Source of the DNA: Blasia pusilla
Lineage: Eukaryota > Marchantiophyta > Marchantiopsida > Blasiales
Direction: 5' to 3'
NCBI GenBank assembly: GCA_050084515.1
Contig: CM114274.1
Location: forward strand, 13,888,001-13,952,000
DNA: 64,000 bases
Part shown: piece after piece, positions 45,912 to 57,200 of the stretch
Layout of the letters: every line of letters starts with the position of its first letter
How positions within the stretch are numbered: the stretch's first letter is position 1
Position numbers and translations under genes: made by a program
The notes under the pieces: generated by a model
What the model saw: the letters and a program-made list of their open reading frames with translations, nothing else
The model's database searches: none
What the model was told of the DNA's origin: nothing

Positions 45912-46964
45912 GTGGAGGAGACTTGGGAGCCATTACTTTGGCCCAAGCTTACGGGAGGTGAGAAACGACGCTTGACACAGTTCCTACGTGCTTATAGGAG
46001 TTGTTTTGCCTTTAGCATGAAGGAGTTGGGTTCTCTGGTTGGACCCGGTATACGGATTGATTTGGCTAGTGATACGCCAATCTTCCGTCGTCCCTACCGA
46101 TATAGTGATATGGAGAGGGACTTGATTCAGAGTAGGACGTTGGACCTTTTGGAGGCTGGATTAGTGGAGTTGTCGCATGGAGAGTATGCATCAGCCACTA
46201 TCATGCCTGCTAAAAAGGATATGCATGGCAACTACACGGATAGGCGGATGTGTGGAGATTACCGTCCTATCAATCGGCAAACCAAGGCCGATAGATATGC
46301 CATGCCTACACTTGAGGAGATCTTTGATGTGGTGGGACAGGCAAAGATTTTCAGTACTTTGGATCTTCGGGCAGGATACCATCAATTGCCGATTCGGGAG
46401 AGTGACAAGGCCAAGATAGCATTTTGGGGTGTCAACTCTCATGGCAAGGATTGTTTGTACTAGTGGAAATTCTTACCCTTTGGGTTGAAGAATGCACCTG
46501 CCGAGTTTCAAAGAGTGATGGATAGGATCCTAGCAGGGTTGGATTTTGTTCAGTGTTACATTGATGATATCTTGGTGTTCAGTAACACGGTGGAGGAGCA
46601 TCAGATACATTTGCAGATGGTGTTTGAGCGGTTGAAAGCTCATGGTCTACGTTTGCATCCAGGAAAGTGTAAGTTCTTCCATGAGGATGTTGAGTACTTG
46701 GGTCATGTGATCTATCCAGGTGGTTTGGGAGTTCAGCAAGCAAAGGTGGAGGCTATTGCACTTATTCCGCGTCCGATAGATGTGAGTAGAGTTCGAGCAT
46801 TCATGGGATTGGCAAACTACTATCGGAGGTATGTGAAGGGATTTAGTGCTATGGCAAAGCCTTTGAACCAATTGCTGAAATCAGATCAAGAGTGGCACTG
46901 GGGAGATGATCAGGAGAGAGCTTTTGTGGAGCTTAAGGCCAGTTGGTGGCGGCGCCTATCTTGA
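45912..46964 (+). CDS. Ty3 reverse transcriptase (one in-frame TAG)
   Basis: The frame is the same as that of the methyltransferase, separated by a single TAG at 45903-45905. It shows SATIMPAKKD, RMCGDYRPIN, STLDLRAGYHQ, FLPFGLKNAPAEFQRVMD, CYIDDILVFS (catalytic DD at 46563-46568) and GHVIYPGGL. A TAG at 46461-46463 interrupts LY-x-WKFLPFGL where Glu or Gln is normal. The frame ends at 46964 by a one-base shift in K-AS-LVAAPILSRPI. The enzyme would copy element RNA into DNA in the particle. Confidence 0.9.
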
Positions 46965-47340
46965 GTAGACCTATCGAGGGCGCCCATTTGATTACACACG
47001 ATTGGAGTAGGTTGGGACTTGAGCGGTGTTGACACAACATGATGATGAGCACATGGAGTTTGTGGTGGCCTATGCAAGTCGTTCGAATAATGCATGGAGT
47101 CGCTATAGTTCATATGAGGGAGAGTGCTTGGCAGTAGTGTGGGTTCTGGCACACTTTCGGTGTTACTTGTTTGGCACACAGTTTACCCTTGTTACTGATC
47201 ACCAGCCGCTCAAGTGGTTGATGGCGTCGGACAAGCTTACGGGAAGCTTGCACGGTGGGCTCTTATCTTACAGAGTATAACTTCCAGGTGGTACATAGAC
47301 CTGGAGTTGCCAACCTTGATGCTTTGATGGGTTGAGTAGG
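46950..47340 (+). pseudogene. Ty3 RNase H domain
   Basis: PILSRPIEGA-LITHDWSRLG is followed, after a shift, by the 47026 frame: EFVVAYASRSNNAWSRYSSYEGECLAVVW, HFRCYLFGTQ and TDHQPLKWLM. A further shift at about 47245 leads to ARWAL-LQEYNFQVVHRPG. Catalytic acidic residues at EGE and TDH are present. It degrades the RNA strand after copying. Confidence 0.85.
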
Positions 47341-48640
47341 AACCCATGTACTAGCCAAGAGGATACAACTGGGGCTAGATGGCATGGCGAGGTTGATGAG
47401 GAGATGGTGCGTGGTTGGCATGGATCCGCCTTTTTATGTTGGTTAGGGGTGGACTCTAGTATGGAGGACCACATGATATCTTACTCTAGTCAGAGGGTAG
47501 ATGGCCAGCCTTCAGATCCTAAGGTTGGAGATGGTGGTACGGATCAGCGTGATATTCATGATGATGCGTTGGTGTTGGAGTTCCTATGGACCGGTAGGGT
47601 GCCAAGCATAGTGAGTGCCAAGGAGCGAGACCGTGTTCTTCAACGTGCTAAGAGGTATCGATTGGAGGGAACACATATTCTCCGCGTGTGGGAGGATGGT
47701 AAAAGAAACTGAGTAGTGCCACATTTGGCTCAGAGAGAGCGCATTGTGCGACATGCCCATGAGGAGTTGGGACATTTTGGGGTAAAGCGTACGTATAGCT
47801 TACTCCTTGGCCAATATTGGTGGCGTGGCATGCATACTCAGGTGCAGCAGTTAGTGTCACGTTGTATGGTTTGTGACCGGGTGAGGGCATCATTTAATGC
47901 CCCTACACCAAAATTACACCCCTTGCCTATTATGGGGTTGGGTTACCGTTGGAGTGTGGACTTTGCGGGACCGTTACCGTTGACTGTACGACATCATCGA
48001 TATGTGTTGGTGATGGTGGAGCACTTCTACCAGTGGATTGAGTTGGTGGCATTACCGGACAAGGCAAGTGAGGGAACGGCGTATGAGTTTCTGGATAGAG
48101 TGCTTAGTCATTTTGGTGCACCAGCTGAAGTGCTGACCGACCAGGTCTGAGTTTCAGGGTGAGTTTCAGGTCTTGTGTGACAAGGCGTTGATTGATCATC
48201 GGACCACGTCTCGAGATCATCCAGAGGCGGATGGTTTGGTGAGCGTGTGGTTCGGAGACGGTGAAGAGGGCATTGCGCAAGTATGGCCTCTGAAGGGGCA
48301 TCTTGGAGACTTGGATATTCGGTTGCCATGGTTAGCCATGGGGTATAGGTTCAGTCGCCAAGCATCCTTGGCTTCCTTCTCACCTTATTTTTCATTATAC
48401 GGCCGAGATCCGGACTTGCCAGCAAAGCAATTGGTCGGGAGTCTAGTGAGGTGGTGAATCTTGATGACCCAGAGATGTGGATGAGGGTGTGTTCTCGGCG
48501 GAGCTCTTTCGGAGAGTTATGCCAACAGCCTTTGAGAATCTTGCCATTGCTCAACACAGGGATATGTTGCGGTATGCAACCATTCGGGGTGGAGGTTATC
48601 GACCATCGATTCGTAGGTTCCATGTGGGGGACTATGTCTA
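47332..48640 (+). pseudogene. Ty3 integrase
   Basis: After a linker (47332-47712) a TGA at 47710-47712 precedes VPHLAQRERIVRHAHEELGHF. The HHCC zinc domain has H-x4-H and C-MV-C (C50, C53 of the frame at 47716). The core holds D82 in SVDFAGP and D142 in VLTDQ; a deletion of a few bases right there shifts the frame. The catalytic Glu is in RDHPEADG (48223-48225). The C-terminal part, FENLAIAQHRDMLRYATIRGGGYRPSIRRFHVGD (48520-48630), is readable across another shift. It would join the DNA copy to the host chromosome. Confidence 0.85.
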
Positions 48641-48647
48641 TTTGCAG

Positions 48648-48992
48648 TAGATTGCCCCGACAACGTTGGATGTGACGGCAGGCGGCACTATTTTACGAGT
48701 GCGTGAGGTGTTAGCTTCTGGAGTTCTCATGTTGGAGGGTCGTGATGGAGTTTTTTGGAAGGACCATGTGCGTAATTGTGCGCCATGTCATCTTCCAAAT
48801 GTGGATGGTACTGTTGACCCAAGCTTAGCCATGATACGTGCTAGCTTGAGGTGCATGTTGTGTGGGTCTGCTGGTAACGCAGCCCGTATGTTGGTGTGTG
48901 ATGGGTGTTCTAGAGGTTGGCACATGATATGTTTGACTCCACGTTTGGATGTTGTTCCTACTCGAAGGTGGGTTTGTCCTCGATGTACTTAG
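48648..48992 (+). CDS. integrase C-terminal tail with PHD finger
   Basis: After a TAG at 48648 the frame runs TLDVTAGGTILRVREVLASGVLMLEGRDG-FWKDHVRNCAPCHLP, a GPY/F-like beta module, into a PHD finger. The zinc ligands are C-x2-C-x11-C-x2-C-x4-H-x2-C-x14-C-x2-C (48852-48986), with the hallmark CDGCSRGWH and a Trp two residues before the last Cys pair. PHD fingers bind histone H3 tails. Many plant Ty3 elements carry a chromodomain here instead, so a role in choosing insertion sites is a fair inference. Confidence 0.85.
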
Positions 48993-49158
48993 GAGAGGTA
49001 GATGACTTGATCTTTGCATGATATGGATTACAGATGTGCGACTAACAATGGGGCAACCTAGCACCCGGCCTTCTGATTCGGGCACCCAAGAAGGTGTATA
49101 GCATGTAGTAGATGTATAGGGCTACCCGGGAGTTAGAGGACCTAACCGCCACTTGATT

Positions 49159-49168
49159 AGGGGGCGAG
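49159..49168 (+). other. candidate polypurine tract
   Basis: AGGGGGCGAG is the only purine-rich tract near the 3' LTR. Yet it stands before the 106-base repeat at 49168, not directly before TGTCACGACC at 49277. Confidence 0.4.
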
Positions 49169-49273
49169 TTGTGGTACACTTGCGTTTGTGGATATTCTCG
49201 TCTATGTTATGTATGTATGGGCGTATGGTATGTCAGCGATGTATGTTGTATGACGATGTGGATTCGCACGACA
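49168..49273 (+). repeat. 106-bp repeat, copy upstream of the 3' LTR
   Basis: From GTTGTGGTACAC to CGCACGACA. It is repeated with two or three differences at 49644-49749, so the 3' LTR core is bracketed by it. The 5' LTR has neither copy. Confidence 0.9.
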
Positions 49274-49276
49274 AGC

Positions 49277-49749
49277 TGTCACGACCATACGGATTATGTC
49301 GTAGAGTATGGTGTGCTGGTAGAGGCCATTCCTTATGTAGGACCGTAGTAGCTTGGTAGAGATGTGGTTCCATACATAGGGTTGGGGTTACTCACTTGGG
49401 GTGACTTTCCTAGTAGGGTCCGCTCTTAGGTTGGAGGATATAAGGTGGCTTGCCCTCAAAGAACGATCAGTTCTTTGAGTTGAGCTGCATTGCGTTGGGA
49501 GTTAGCCTTGGTAGTGAGTAGAGCTCTTGGCTATGGTGTTTCCCAAGCTTCGACCTAGATTCTCCCATCGTGGAGTGGGTTTGGCTCGATTGTATGTGAT
49601 TGTAAACGTGTTTTATGACAAAAGAGGTCTTTCACGCATTTCAGTTGTGGTACACTTGCGTTTGTGGATACTCTCATCTATGTTATGTATGTATGGGCGT
49701 ATGGTATGTCAGCGATGTATGTTGTATGACGATGTGGATTCGCACGACA
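49277..49749 (+). repeat. 3' LTR (367-bp core plus 106-bp end)
   Basis: 49277-49643 matches the 5' LTR. The extra 49644-49749 ends CGACA, giving TGTC...GACA inverted ends, and GAAA follows, matching the 5' flank. The TATA candidate and 9-bp hairpin (49455-49463, 49471-49479) are kept. Confidence 0.8.
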
Positions 49750-49753
49750 GAAA

Positions 49754-52700
49754 CTAGAAATTTCTTGATCAACTTATTCGACGAAACTTGAGCGGATATG
49801 GATAATAAACCCTTAGGGAAATCCACACTCGTAAACTGAGTTGAGATGAGTTGTATTAGGCCACCATTAACCAAGATCTCCAAGCTATTTTCCATTCATG
49901 GTCGAATATAGTCGAATCGCAAATATGATCCCTCCCGTGAATTCACGTGGTTTATACTGAATGAAAAAAAAAAGTGGCATGTTTTGTCGATGGAACAACA
50001 ATCTTACCCCCATACCCATTTCTCTAATGGTAGTGCTTCCATCGAGTAGTTTTAATGTATAGAAAATTCCAAGAAAACCAAGACACCCACTTCCTCTACA
50101 ATTGTGTACCACTTTGACGAAATAAGAAAGATGAAAGACGTGTTTCACTGATCATTTTATTTAGAAATATAATAAAAATTAAAAAACACTGGAATCTATT
50201 CCGAACAAGAACATGGTAGACCCCTGATACTAGAACTTTGCGCGACTGCCACGAGAACATTCCGACGTTCCCGGCGACTTTTCGGAGGTGATGACAGTAG
50301 TTGCATCACGGAAAGCGAAAGGCCACGAGCTTACTAACTTCGGCATCCGGGTGTTCTCCCTTCTCGCACATTTGTCCGCTTCATTCATTGATATGTGCGC
50401 TTTCTCTCCCCTGCACTTCGTATGAAGCCAGAGAAATAAATTGACTTATCATGTTCGTAATCGCAGAACATCAGATATATATGTGGCTGTGTGTGTGTAT
50501 GTGTATATATGGCTGTATGCGGACGGTCCGTGGATAGGAGTCTAAATCCAGCACAGCCAGTTGACCCTCCGCCACTGAGTGCCCTAGAGTTCTAATCCGC
50601 TCGTCTTCCGCACTTTAAAAATTTGTATGTCAACCCTCCACAAAACAAAACGTTACGGTTGACTCGTTCCTTGAGCGAAGTTCAAATTTTGGATGTCAAA
50701 GTCTGCAGAATGGCTTTTCATTTTACTGTCAAATGGCTCTTTTAACTGCGAAAACTTAGGTTCAGATGGTCGCACGTAACGGCAGATCATTGGCGGTCCC
50801 CGTTAAATCGCTCTTATTCACCGCGGGCGTAGCGACCACCCTCCTTGCTTTCCACGGTCCATCCGTCCAGCGTTGTGAAATCATGGGGGAGTACCAAAAT
50901 CAGGGACGACAGACCTGTACAAGGTGGTCACTTCAAGCCCTCGTAACAGGCCGGGGATGTGCACGGCACTGAGAACAACCGAACCCGATTCATGTGTCAA
51001 GCACAACTCGGATCCTGACGAAACGGCCCTTGCGTCTTGCCGGCCTGGACGTTTTATGATTTGCGCTAAGGATATAGTAGAAACCATAGGATTGAAATTG
51101 AGTAACCTTTGTTCAAGAAGTGCAAGAAGGTTCGAGTCATTTGAAATCGTGCGAGTTCTTTAAAGAAAAACAAGTGAATACCACATGAAGAAGGTAGTGG
51201 TGCTCCAGGAACGTGGTATGTGTCTTGTATTTTATGATTGGTAGTTGTGTCTAAACATTTTAGAAGCCACCTTACTCATCCGATGGGGGTGGAGGCAACG
51301 ACTTGCTGTTGTTGCTTCATTTTAAGGATTGCTGATGCCCTTTACTGACAATTATGAGTGCGTGACTGAAATCGAATTCTCTTGAAAAAGCCTATGATGG
51401 GAGAATGGCTGTCACATTGGACTCATAGATCTGAGTCCACTCCGGACTAGAAAGGTCGCACTGTCTCGAATCTCCTGCAGGTTAGATTCCAATGGTCTTG
51501 TGAGAGTAGATCCGCTCTGCTTTCAATCGGTTTCGCTGGTATTTGAAATTCCTACTTACGGCCGTTCTTCAACGTGTATGCGCGATAGCGGTTCGCTCTA
51601 GAGCTTACCGTACGTACTAAGCGATGGAATTAAACGAAAAGCATCCGGGAAAGTCACCGGACACTGCAGGCTTTTCAAGTAAGCATTGCGGTCGTGGAAA
51701 GAGTAGTGATAGCGTTCATGGAGTAGTGTGCGTAGAGGAGAGCCGGCCGAGCTCTCTATTCATGTCGTTCATGGACTGACACCCCTCTCTGGATGCGAAC
51801 TGATGCTATTATGGCAAACGTGACGTAGAGATGGACATCCTACTGTAGATGAATTGCAACGTTCTTCTCGAGGCGAACCGGTTTTCTCACGATTTCTGTG
51901 AATTATAATCACAGGCTGCTCGTAGGGATAATCCTTTCCAATCCAGAAGGGCAAATCGTCTGGTCCACGCCTTTGGGCGTTTGCGCATCCGTACGACGAA
52001 GAGCTTGACAGACAAAACAGTCAAACTTGAGCAAAAATCCATCAACTCCTTCATGGGATCTTTCCAAGTTCGAGCTGTACATGCAGTGCACGAGGTCCTG
52101 ATACTATCCTGAGCGCGAGAGTAAAGTCCATAAAGGAGAGATGGAACGGGTAACAAACCCTCAAGAAAGTTACGGGTGAAGACGGTCCTACCACCATCAG
52201 ATAATGGACATAATATCTTAGAGCAGGAGCATTTGCGATCGTGTCGATTACGAGAGAGTGTGTCGTGCATGTGGAGGTCTCATAAAACCTCATAATGTGG
52301 AAGGCGTCTAATTCGTACGAAAATGCGAGCCAGGCGGAAGAAATTCGGGGGAAAGTGGGCTGTCGATCTCGTGTCGGCGGACGATCAATCTTGATAGTTT
52401 CAGTTGTGTGGCCGCTTCTCCCGAACTTTCCACTTCTTGGAGGAAAATGGGCTGCCCTCTATCTCCTGCAGCAGCGCGGGCTTAGGGCATCAGTCGCTGA
52501 TTGTCACCCACCAGTGATCTAGTGGGAACCGGATCGCAGGATCCACCGACAAACACGACTTTACACGAAATTCAGAGTCTCAGAGACTCAGACTGAGGCC
52601 ACAGAACAGAGCAAGGGTTGTCATCCTTCCGTTCCGTGGCCCTCGTTCAGAGCTGTGTCGAATGGAGGATTGATAACGAGACGTTATGCTTGGCGAAACG

Positions 52701-53609
52701 TCGACGGTGGTAGCTGCTGGTCGGTGGCTGACATCCGCCTTCGTCGCCGCTTTTAGTTCCGATGTCAACGAGTCGGATGCTTAAGTAGCTCTCATTTCCT
52801 TCTTTAATTAGACTAGATCTGGATAGCAGCTTCCATCCCTCGATATGAACGACGGACGAAAAGGGCCTGCGGATCTCACAAAAGCACCGGCGAACTCGGA
52901 ACTTATTGCACTGCGCAATCTTCAAGTGGTCCTCCGGCCATCTCTTCCGTGATCCAGATACCGGCACTTCACCGACTATGAGAGGACGGCATCATTCACA
53001 TGTGCGCATGAAGGTTGGAAACCAAAACAGCCATGTTAGGGAAGTCAACGCAGGTAAAAGACAGCGCGAAGAATCAGACGAGCACGATGAGACATTATTG
53101 ACTACAGTCGCCCCGCAAAGGAAAAAACCGGTCCAGAAGACGAAAAGCTGAACCATCGAACTCTTCATCCATTGCACCATCGAACCCGTCGAAGGCTCGA
53201 AAAGAGCCAACGAACGTCACTCCACTCGCTGATCAGCTCCTTGGGAGAGCCGCATGTTGCGGTGGCAAGTCTACGCACCAGTCATGTTTGGGGCTCACAT
53301 TCCTACTTAAAGAGTGGTCCACCACAGCCATGCGGGCCATCCCATGGAGAGCCTATGGCAGGGGAGGGGAGGGAGGACCGCACGACAGGGATTCTAAATG
53401 AGCGCCATGTCTTTTTGATAAGGCCAAGTCCTTTATTTTTTACTATATTTTTAATCAGAAAATGTGTTTACAAATACTAATTTCTAGAAAAAAAATTGGA
53501 GGGTTGATGGTACGTTTTTATTGGCGGAAGGGAAAACGAAAAGCGTACGAAATATTCATCCATATACGGAAGGGAACAAATAAAAGTGCATAGGAGACGA
53601 GTGGACCGA
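49754..53609. other. no recognised gene or transposon
   Basis: GC content is intermediate and frames on both strands stay below 130 codons. I find no TE motif and no protein family I can name. A TG/TA-rich stretch lies at 50480-50520. It may be low-copy host intergenic DNA. Confidence 0.5.
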
Positions 53610-53645
53610 GGAAAGGAAAGAAAAAAAAAAAAAAAAAGAAAAAAA

Positions 53646-54295
53646 AAAGATGCACTTCGATAAAAACGAGTGATGGAAAACCCATCGGAAGTACAAAAGA
53701 GGGGGACTCAAAGAGTCAAAACCTGAAGGCCACAACACGACCAGAAAAGGAAGAAGGGGGCATTCCCCCCCCTAACGACGAAACTCACCAACAGCAGAGA
53801 CAATATCAGCAACAACAAGAGAGCTATGACTACTACTAAGTGGGCCTCTAGCGCCGGCGTCTCCCACAGCCTGAGCCCGCCGCAAAATCCCATTAGCCTG
53901 GGCACGCTGCAACGCTATGGAGACCGCCGCCTGTCTGAGAATCGCAGTAGCTAAGGACAACCCATTTCTCGAGTGGAGATGATGGGCGCGATCCGTGAAC
54001 GCAGTCGAACCTCTCCCCCATAGCCCCATACATCTCTATGGCCAGGGGGATGAAGATGTGTCCCTCGTGTAGTCGACTGTAGATATGTGTCTTCTTTGCC
54101 GCCGCTCCTTGTAGCATTCGCCCTTGGGCCACCACGTGGGCTCGACCTTTGCCCAGCGTAGGATCTGTGACTACCACGTCCGCCACAACCACCTCAGCCT
54201 CACGTGTCATGTAGAGATCGGCACGAATGAGGGAATCCCGCATGGAGTAGTGCCTCTCTCTCTGCACATGGAAGCCACTCTCCATGAGCAATACT
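53646..54295 (-). mobile_element. 5'-truncated R2-like copy, endonuclease and 3' tail
   Basis: Minus-strand frames read MESGFHVQRERHYSM, EVVVADVVVTDP, KKTHIYSRLHEGHIFIPLAIEMYGAMG and, after a shift, HHLHSRNGLSLATAIL and VADIVSAVGEF. These match 29490-30012 closely. The 3' tail ends GAAGTGCATCTTT and runs into a T-rich tract (plus-strand A-rich, 53619-53649). Homology stops abruptly at about 54295, typical of incomplete target-primed reverse transcription. Confidence 0.85.
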
Positions 54296-54299
54296 GACC

Positions 54300-57200
54300 G
54301 AGGAAATGGGAGTGGATGGAGAATACGATGCCTGAAGAGTAGGGGCACGCAGAGAGAGTATCTCGTCCCGAGTACGTATCCAGTCAGGAATATGCATGGC
54401 AATTAAAATTAACTATAGGAAATATTCCTTGGGTAAAGATTTAACCAATTTTAAAATTAATTTTAAGTAATTTTATTGGTTGGGAAAATAATTAAAATTT
54501 ATTGATCCTTCAATAAAAGATGAGTAATCCAACTGGCTGAGAAGGTCATATGTAGAAAGGAAAGGTGCTTGAAATAAAAAAAAAACCAGTAATAATACTT
54601 ATCATAATAATTTGAAAAAAATTTCAAATAAAATTTTATTCTTGGTTTTTAAATTTTTCCCTTAGTTCTTATTTGATATTTTGGATAGGGGAAATGAATT
54701 TTAATGCAATTATTTCACTAACTAAGATTAACTAATGTGTGTTCTTTTGGTAGTAGTGAGGAGGAAGCATTGTTTAAACTTTGTGGAAGGGTGGAATTAT
54801 TTAGGGGAGTGGGGTGTTATTTAAAATAGTGGACTTTTATAACTCATTAAGATTTTTTTAAAATTATATTTTAATTTTAAAATGAAAATAAATAATTATT
54901 GTCAAAAAGTCATTTTCCTCATAAGGGTGGGCATGCTAACTAGTTGAAGGAGATAATTAATGGAAGAGGGGAAAGAAAGAGTGAGTTGAGCATACTCTGG
55001 AGTTGGATGGAAATAGAATTAAACAAAACCAATAAGGAGTGGATGGAGTACCATGGAGTAGTGCGGCCATGGGGACTTGGGAGGGATCTATATATGTCCC
55101 AGGGTAAGTGGCAAATGTGCAAGATGTGGGCAGAGCAAGTGCACGGGTGGAGAATTGGACGCGAGGGAAAATTCTGAAAAAATGTGTAAATTATTTTTTG
55201 CACGAACAAGTCTGTCCCTAGGATGGACATATGTTTGCAGAACTGAAACTTGTCCCCATAAAACGAGGCATACCATCCACAAGTTTAGTTAATTCCTTAA
55301 AGCCTAACTATTCCCATATTTTGCATGGATTATGATGGATCATTTATAACTTTCTTTGAAATAGTAATTGAAGAGAAAGTTAACCCTAATTTCTCCTCTA
55401 ATAGCTTTGAAGAGGCTCTTCAATCCTCTTCCTTAGGGAAAGGGATAAATCTATCCATAGGGCAAACTTGCCATCCTCCCCTGGTGCCCACGTTGTCCAC
55501 ACAAAGCGATGGTAGGAGCATGGGCCCACGCGCATGTGCAGGTTGCCAACCAATACCCCTAATTTTCCAAAATTAGGGGCATATTTTTTACATTTAATAC
55601 TAATTGAAAGAAAAAGAAATGTGCAAATTTGTCATGTAAAGAAAATAAAGATGTGGCCCCCTCCCCATCCCCTTGTTTTTTTTTTCGTTGCCCCATTCAG
55701 TTATAGTCCACAATTAAAGAGGTATTTGCAAATCAAGAAGCCATAAGACAATACTAGATAGTTTATCCCAAATTTTTAGTGGGCATCCTATCATTGCTAT
55801 GACACAATTTTTTTTCTTAAGAGGGTTTTAATATTATTAATTTTTTATGGGAGAAATTCAATTCTTTATACCAAAAAAATTACTCTAATTCTAACTGTAA
55901 AATATAGTATAATTTTTTGAAAATTTATTGAAACTTCAAAAAAACACAATTGGCCCTAAATATTTTTCTCAACCTTCTTCCATATTGTAGAATGGATTTG
56001 AGCTTATTAAGTTGCTCTCAACAATTAAAAAATATTTTTAAAATTCATTTGTAGCCCATTCATGATCATAATTGATAAGTTAACTTTATAGTAGATTTGT
56101 CTTCATAGATATTTTTCCTTAATTTTCGTAGCATGCTACTTTTCATCCCTTCTCCACCATCTTCTAAGTTATATGCACTCTTTGTTCCCATCCTCTTCCA
56201 AACTAGATGTTGTATTAATTGTGATTGTACACCCTCTGTTTCCAAAGGGGTTAACAAGAAAGGTTCACTAGAATATATGATGTGGAATATTTGGGAAACT
56301 TTTGGAAAGAAATATGAGCATTCAGGATTTTGATTTCCACATTGTGAAAAGATATTAGAAATAGATGCCATGTCATGATGATGAGATGTTTAACAAAAAA
56401 TTAGGGACTAAAATTTTCAAGAATCTTTGAAAAAACTCGAAATTTTTGGTTTACGCGAAACCTTGGTACTGACACAAAAGACACCTCTCATTGCAACTAT
56501 GAGCATAATTATGTCCATGCATTGTGCATTTAAGCATTCTTTTCCTAAATTTCAAGACATAGGTAGTAATAGGAAAGATTTCCTAATCTCCATTTTCATC
56601 TTAATAGTTCAAAGACTTATCTTCTTCACATTCAAAAGTGTTGTTGCTTATATTATTAAGATACCCTAGAGTTTGAACTCTTATCAATCACATAGTAACT
56701 TATAGCTTCCTTTTTCTCTCTCTTAAGAACTTTCAAGGAGATACAAGATAAGGCTACAGGTGGGGGCTCGTCATAGATTCAAACCTCTACTTCACCAAGC
56801 TTTGCCCCAAAGCACTCTTGACTTTGAGTTTTGCAAGTGGAAGACATAGGTTGATTCCCAAAGGGGGCAACTAGTTGCGCGTTCCGTAGGTAGTCGAGAA
56901 GCGCTAATTGAGTCAAGTTTCCCCAAGTGCTTACCTTCTCCCTAAGAAGCCTCTTCCCCAAGCCTTCAACACTCTCCCCAAGTCACTTACTAGAGTGTAT
57001 CAGGTATATAATAATTCTTCAAGGTGTGTCTCCTAGCTCAAATCTAAAACTCGACCAAACACGTACTACCATCAATAGTCTCGTGGCGTCTCACCCATAT
57101 TGAATATTCACATATATATTCATTGTTTTTTTCCCTTGACTTAGAACTTGCCTCTTAGGTCTCAAAACTTGCTTGCCTTGCCTTTTTCCCCACGAGTAGT

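Larger units (their letters stand above)
39980..49749 (+). mobile_element. Ty3/gypsy LTR retrotransposon encoding a DNA methyltransferase and a PHD finger
   Basis: The 9.8-kb element has LTRs about 96% identical (roughly 15 differences in 368 positions by hand), TG...CA ends and GAAA on both flanks (39976-39979 and 49750-49753). Inside, in order: a 1.5-kb leader, gag with two zinc knuckles (41980-43308), an unassigned stretch (43369-44700), a C5 DNA methyltransferase (44717-45905), reverse transcriptase (45912-46964), RNase H, integrase, and a PHD finger (48852-48986). The order RT-RNase H-integrase is that of Ty3/gypsy. I see no protease motif. A few frameshifts and in-frame stops inactivate this copy, but damage is light. 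Confidence 0.95.

Noticed and set aside
51380-51500. tRNA-like sequence with CAT and a GTCTCGAATCTCC box-B-like word
   Set aside because: No consistent acceptor or D arm can be paired; similarity is limited to short words.
53619-53649. Poly-A tract taken as the tail of the neighbouring R2-like copy
   Set aside because: The copy is on the minus strand, where this reads as T-rich; it is not a normal poly-A tail of that element.
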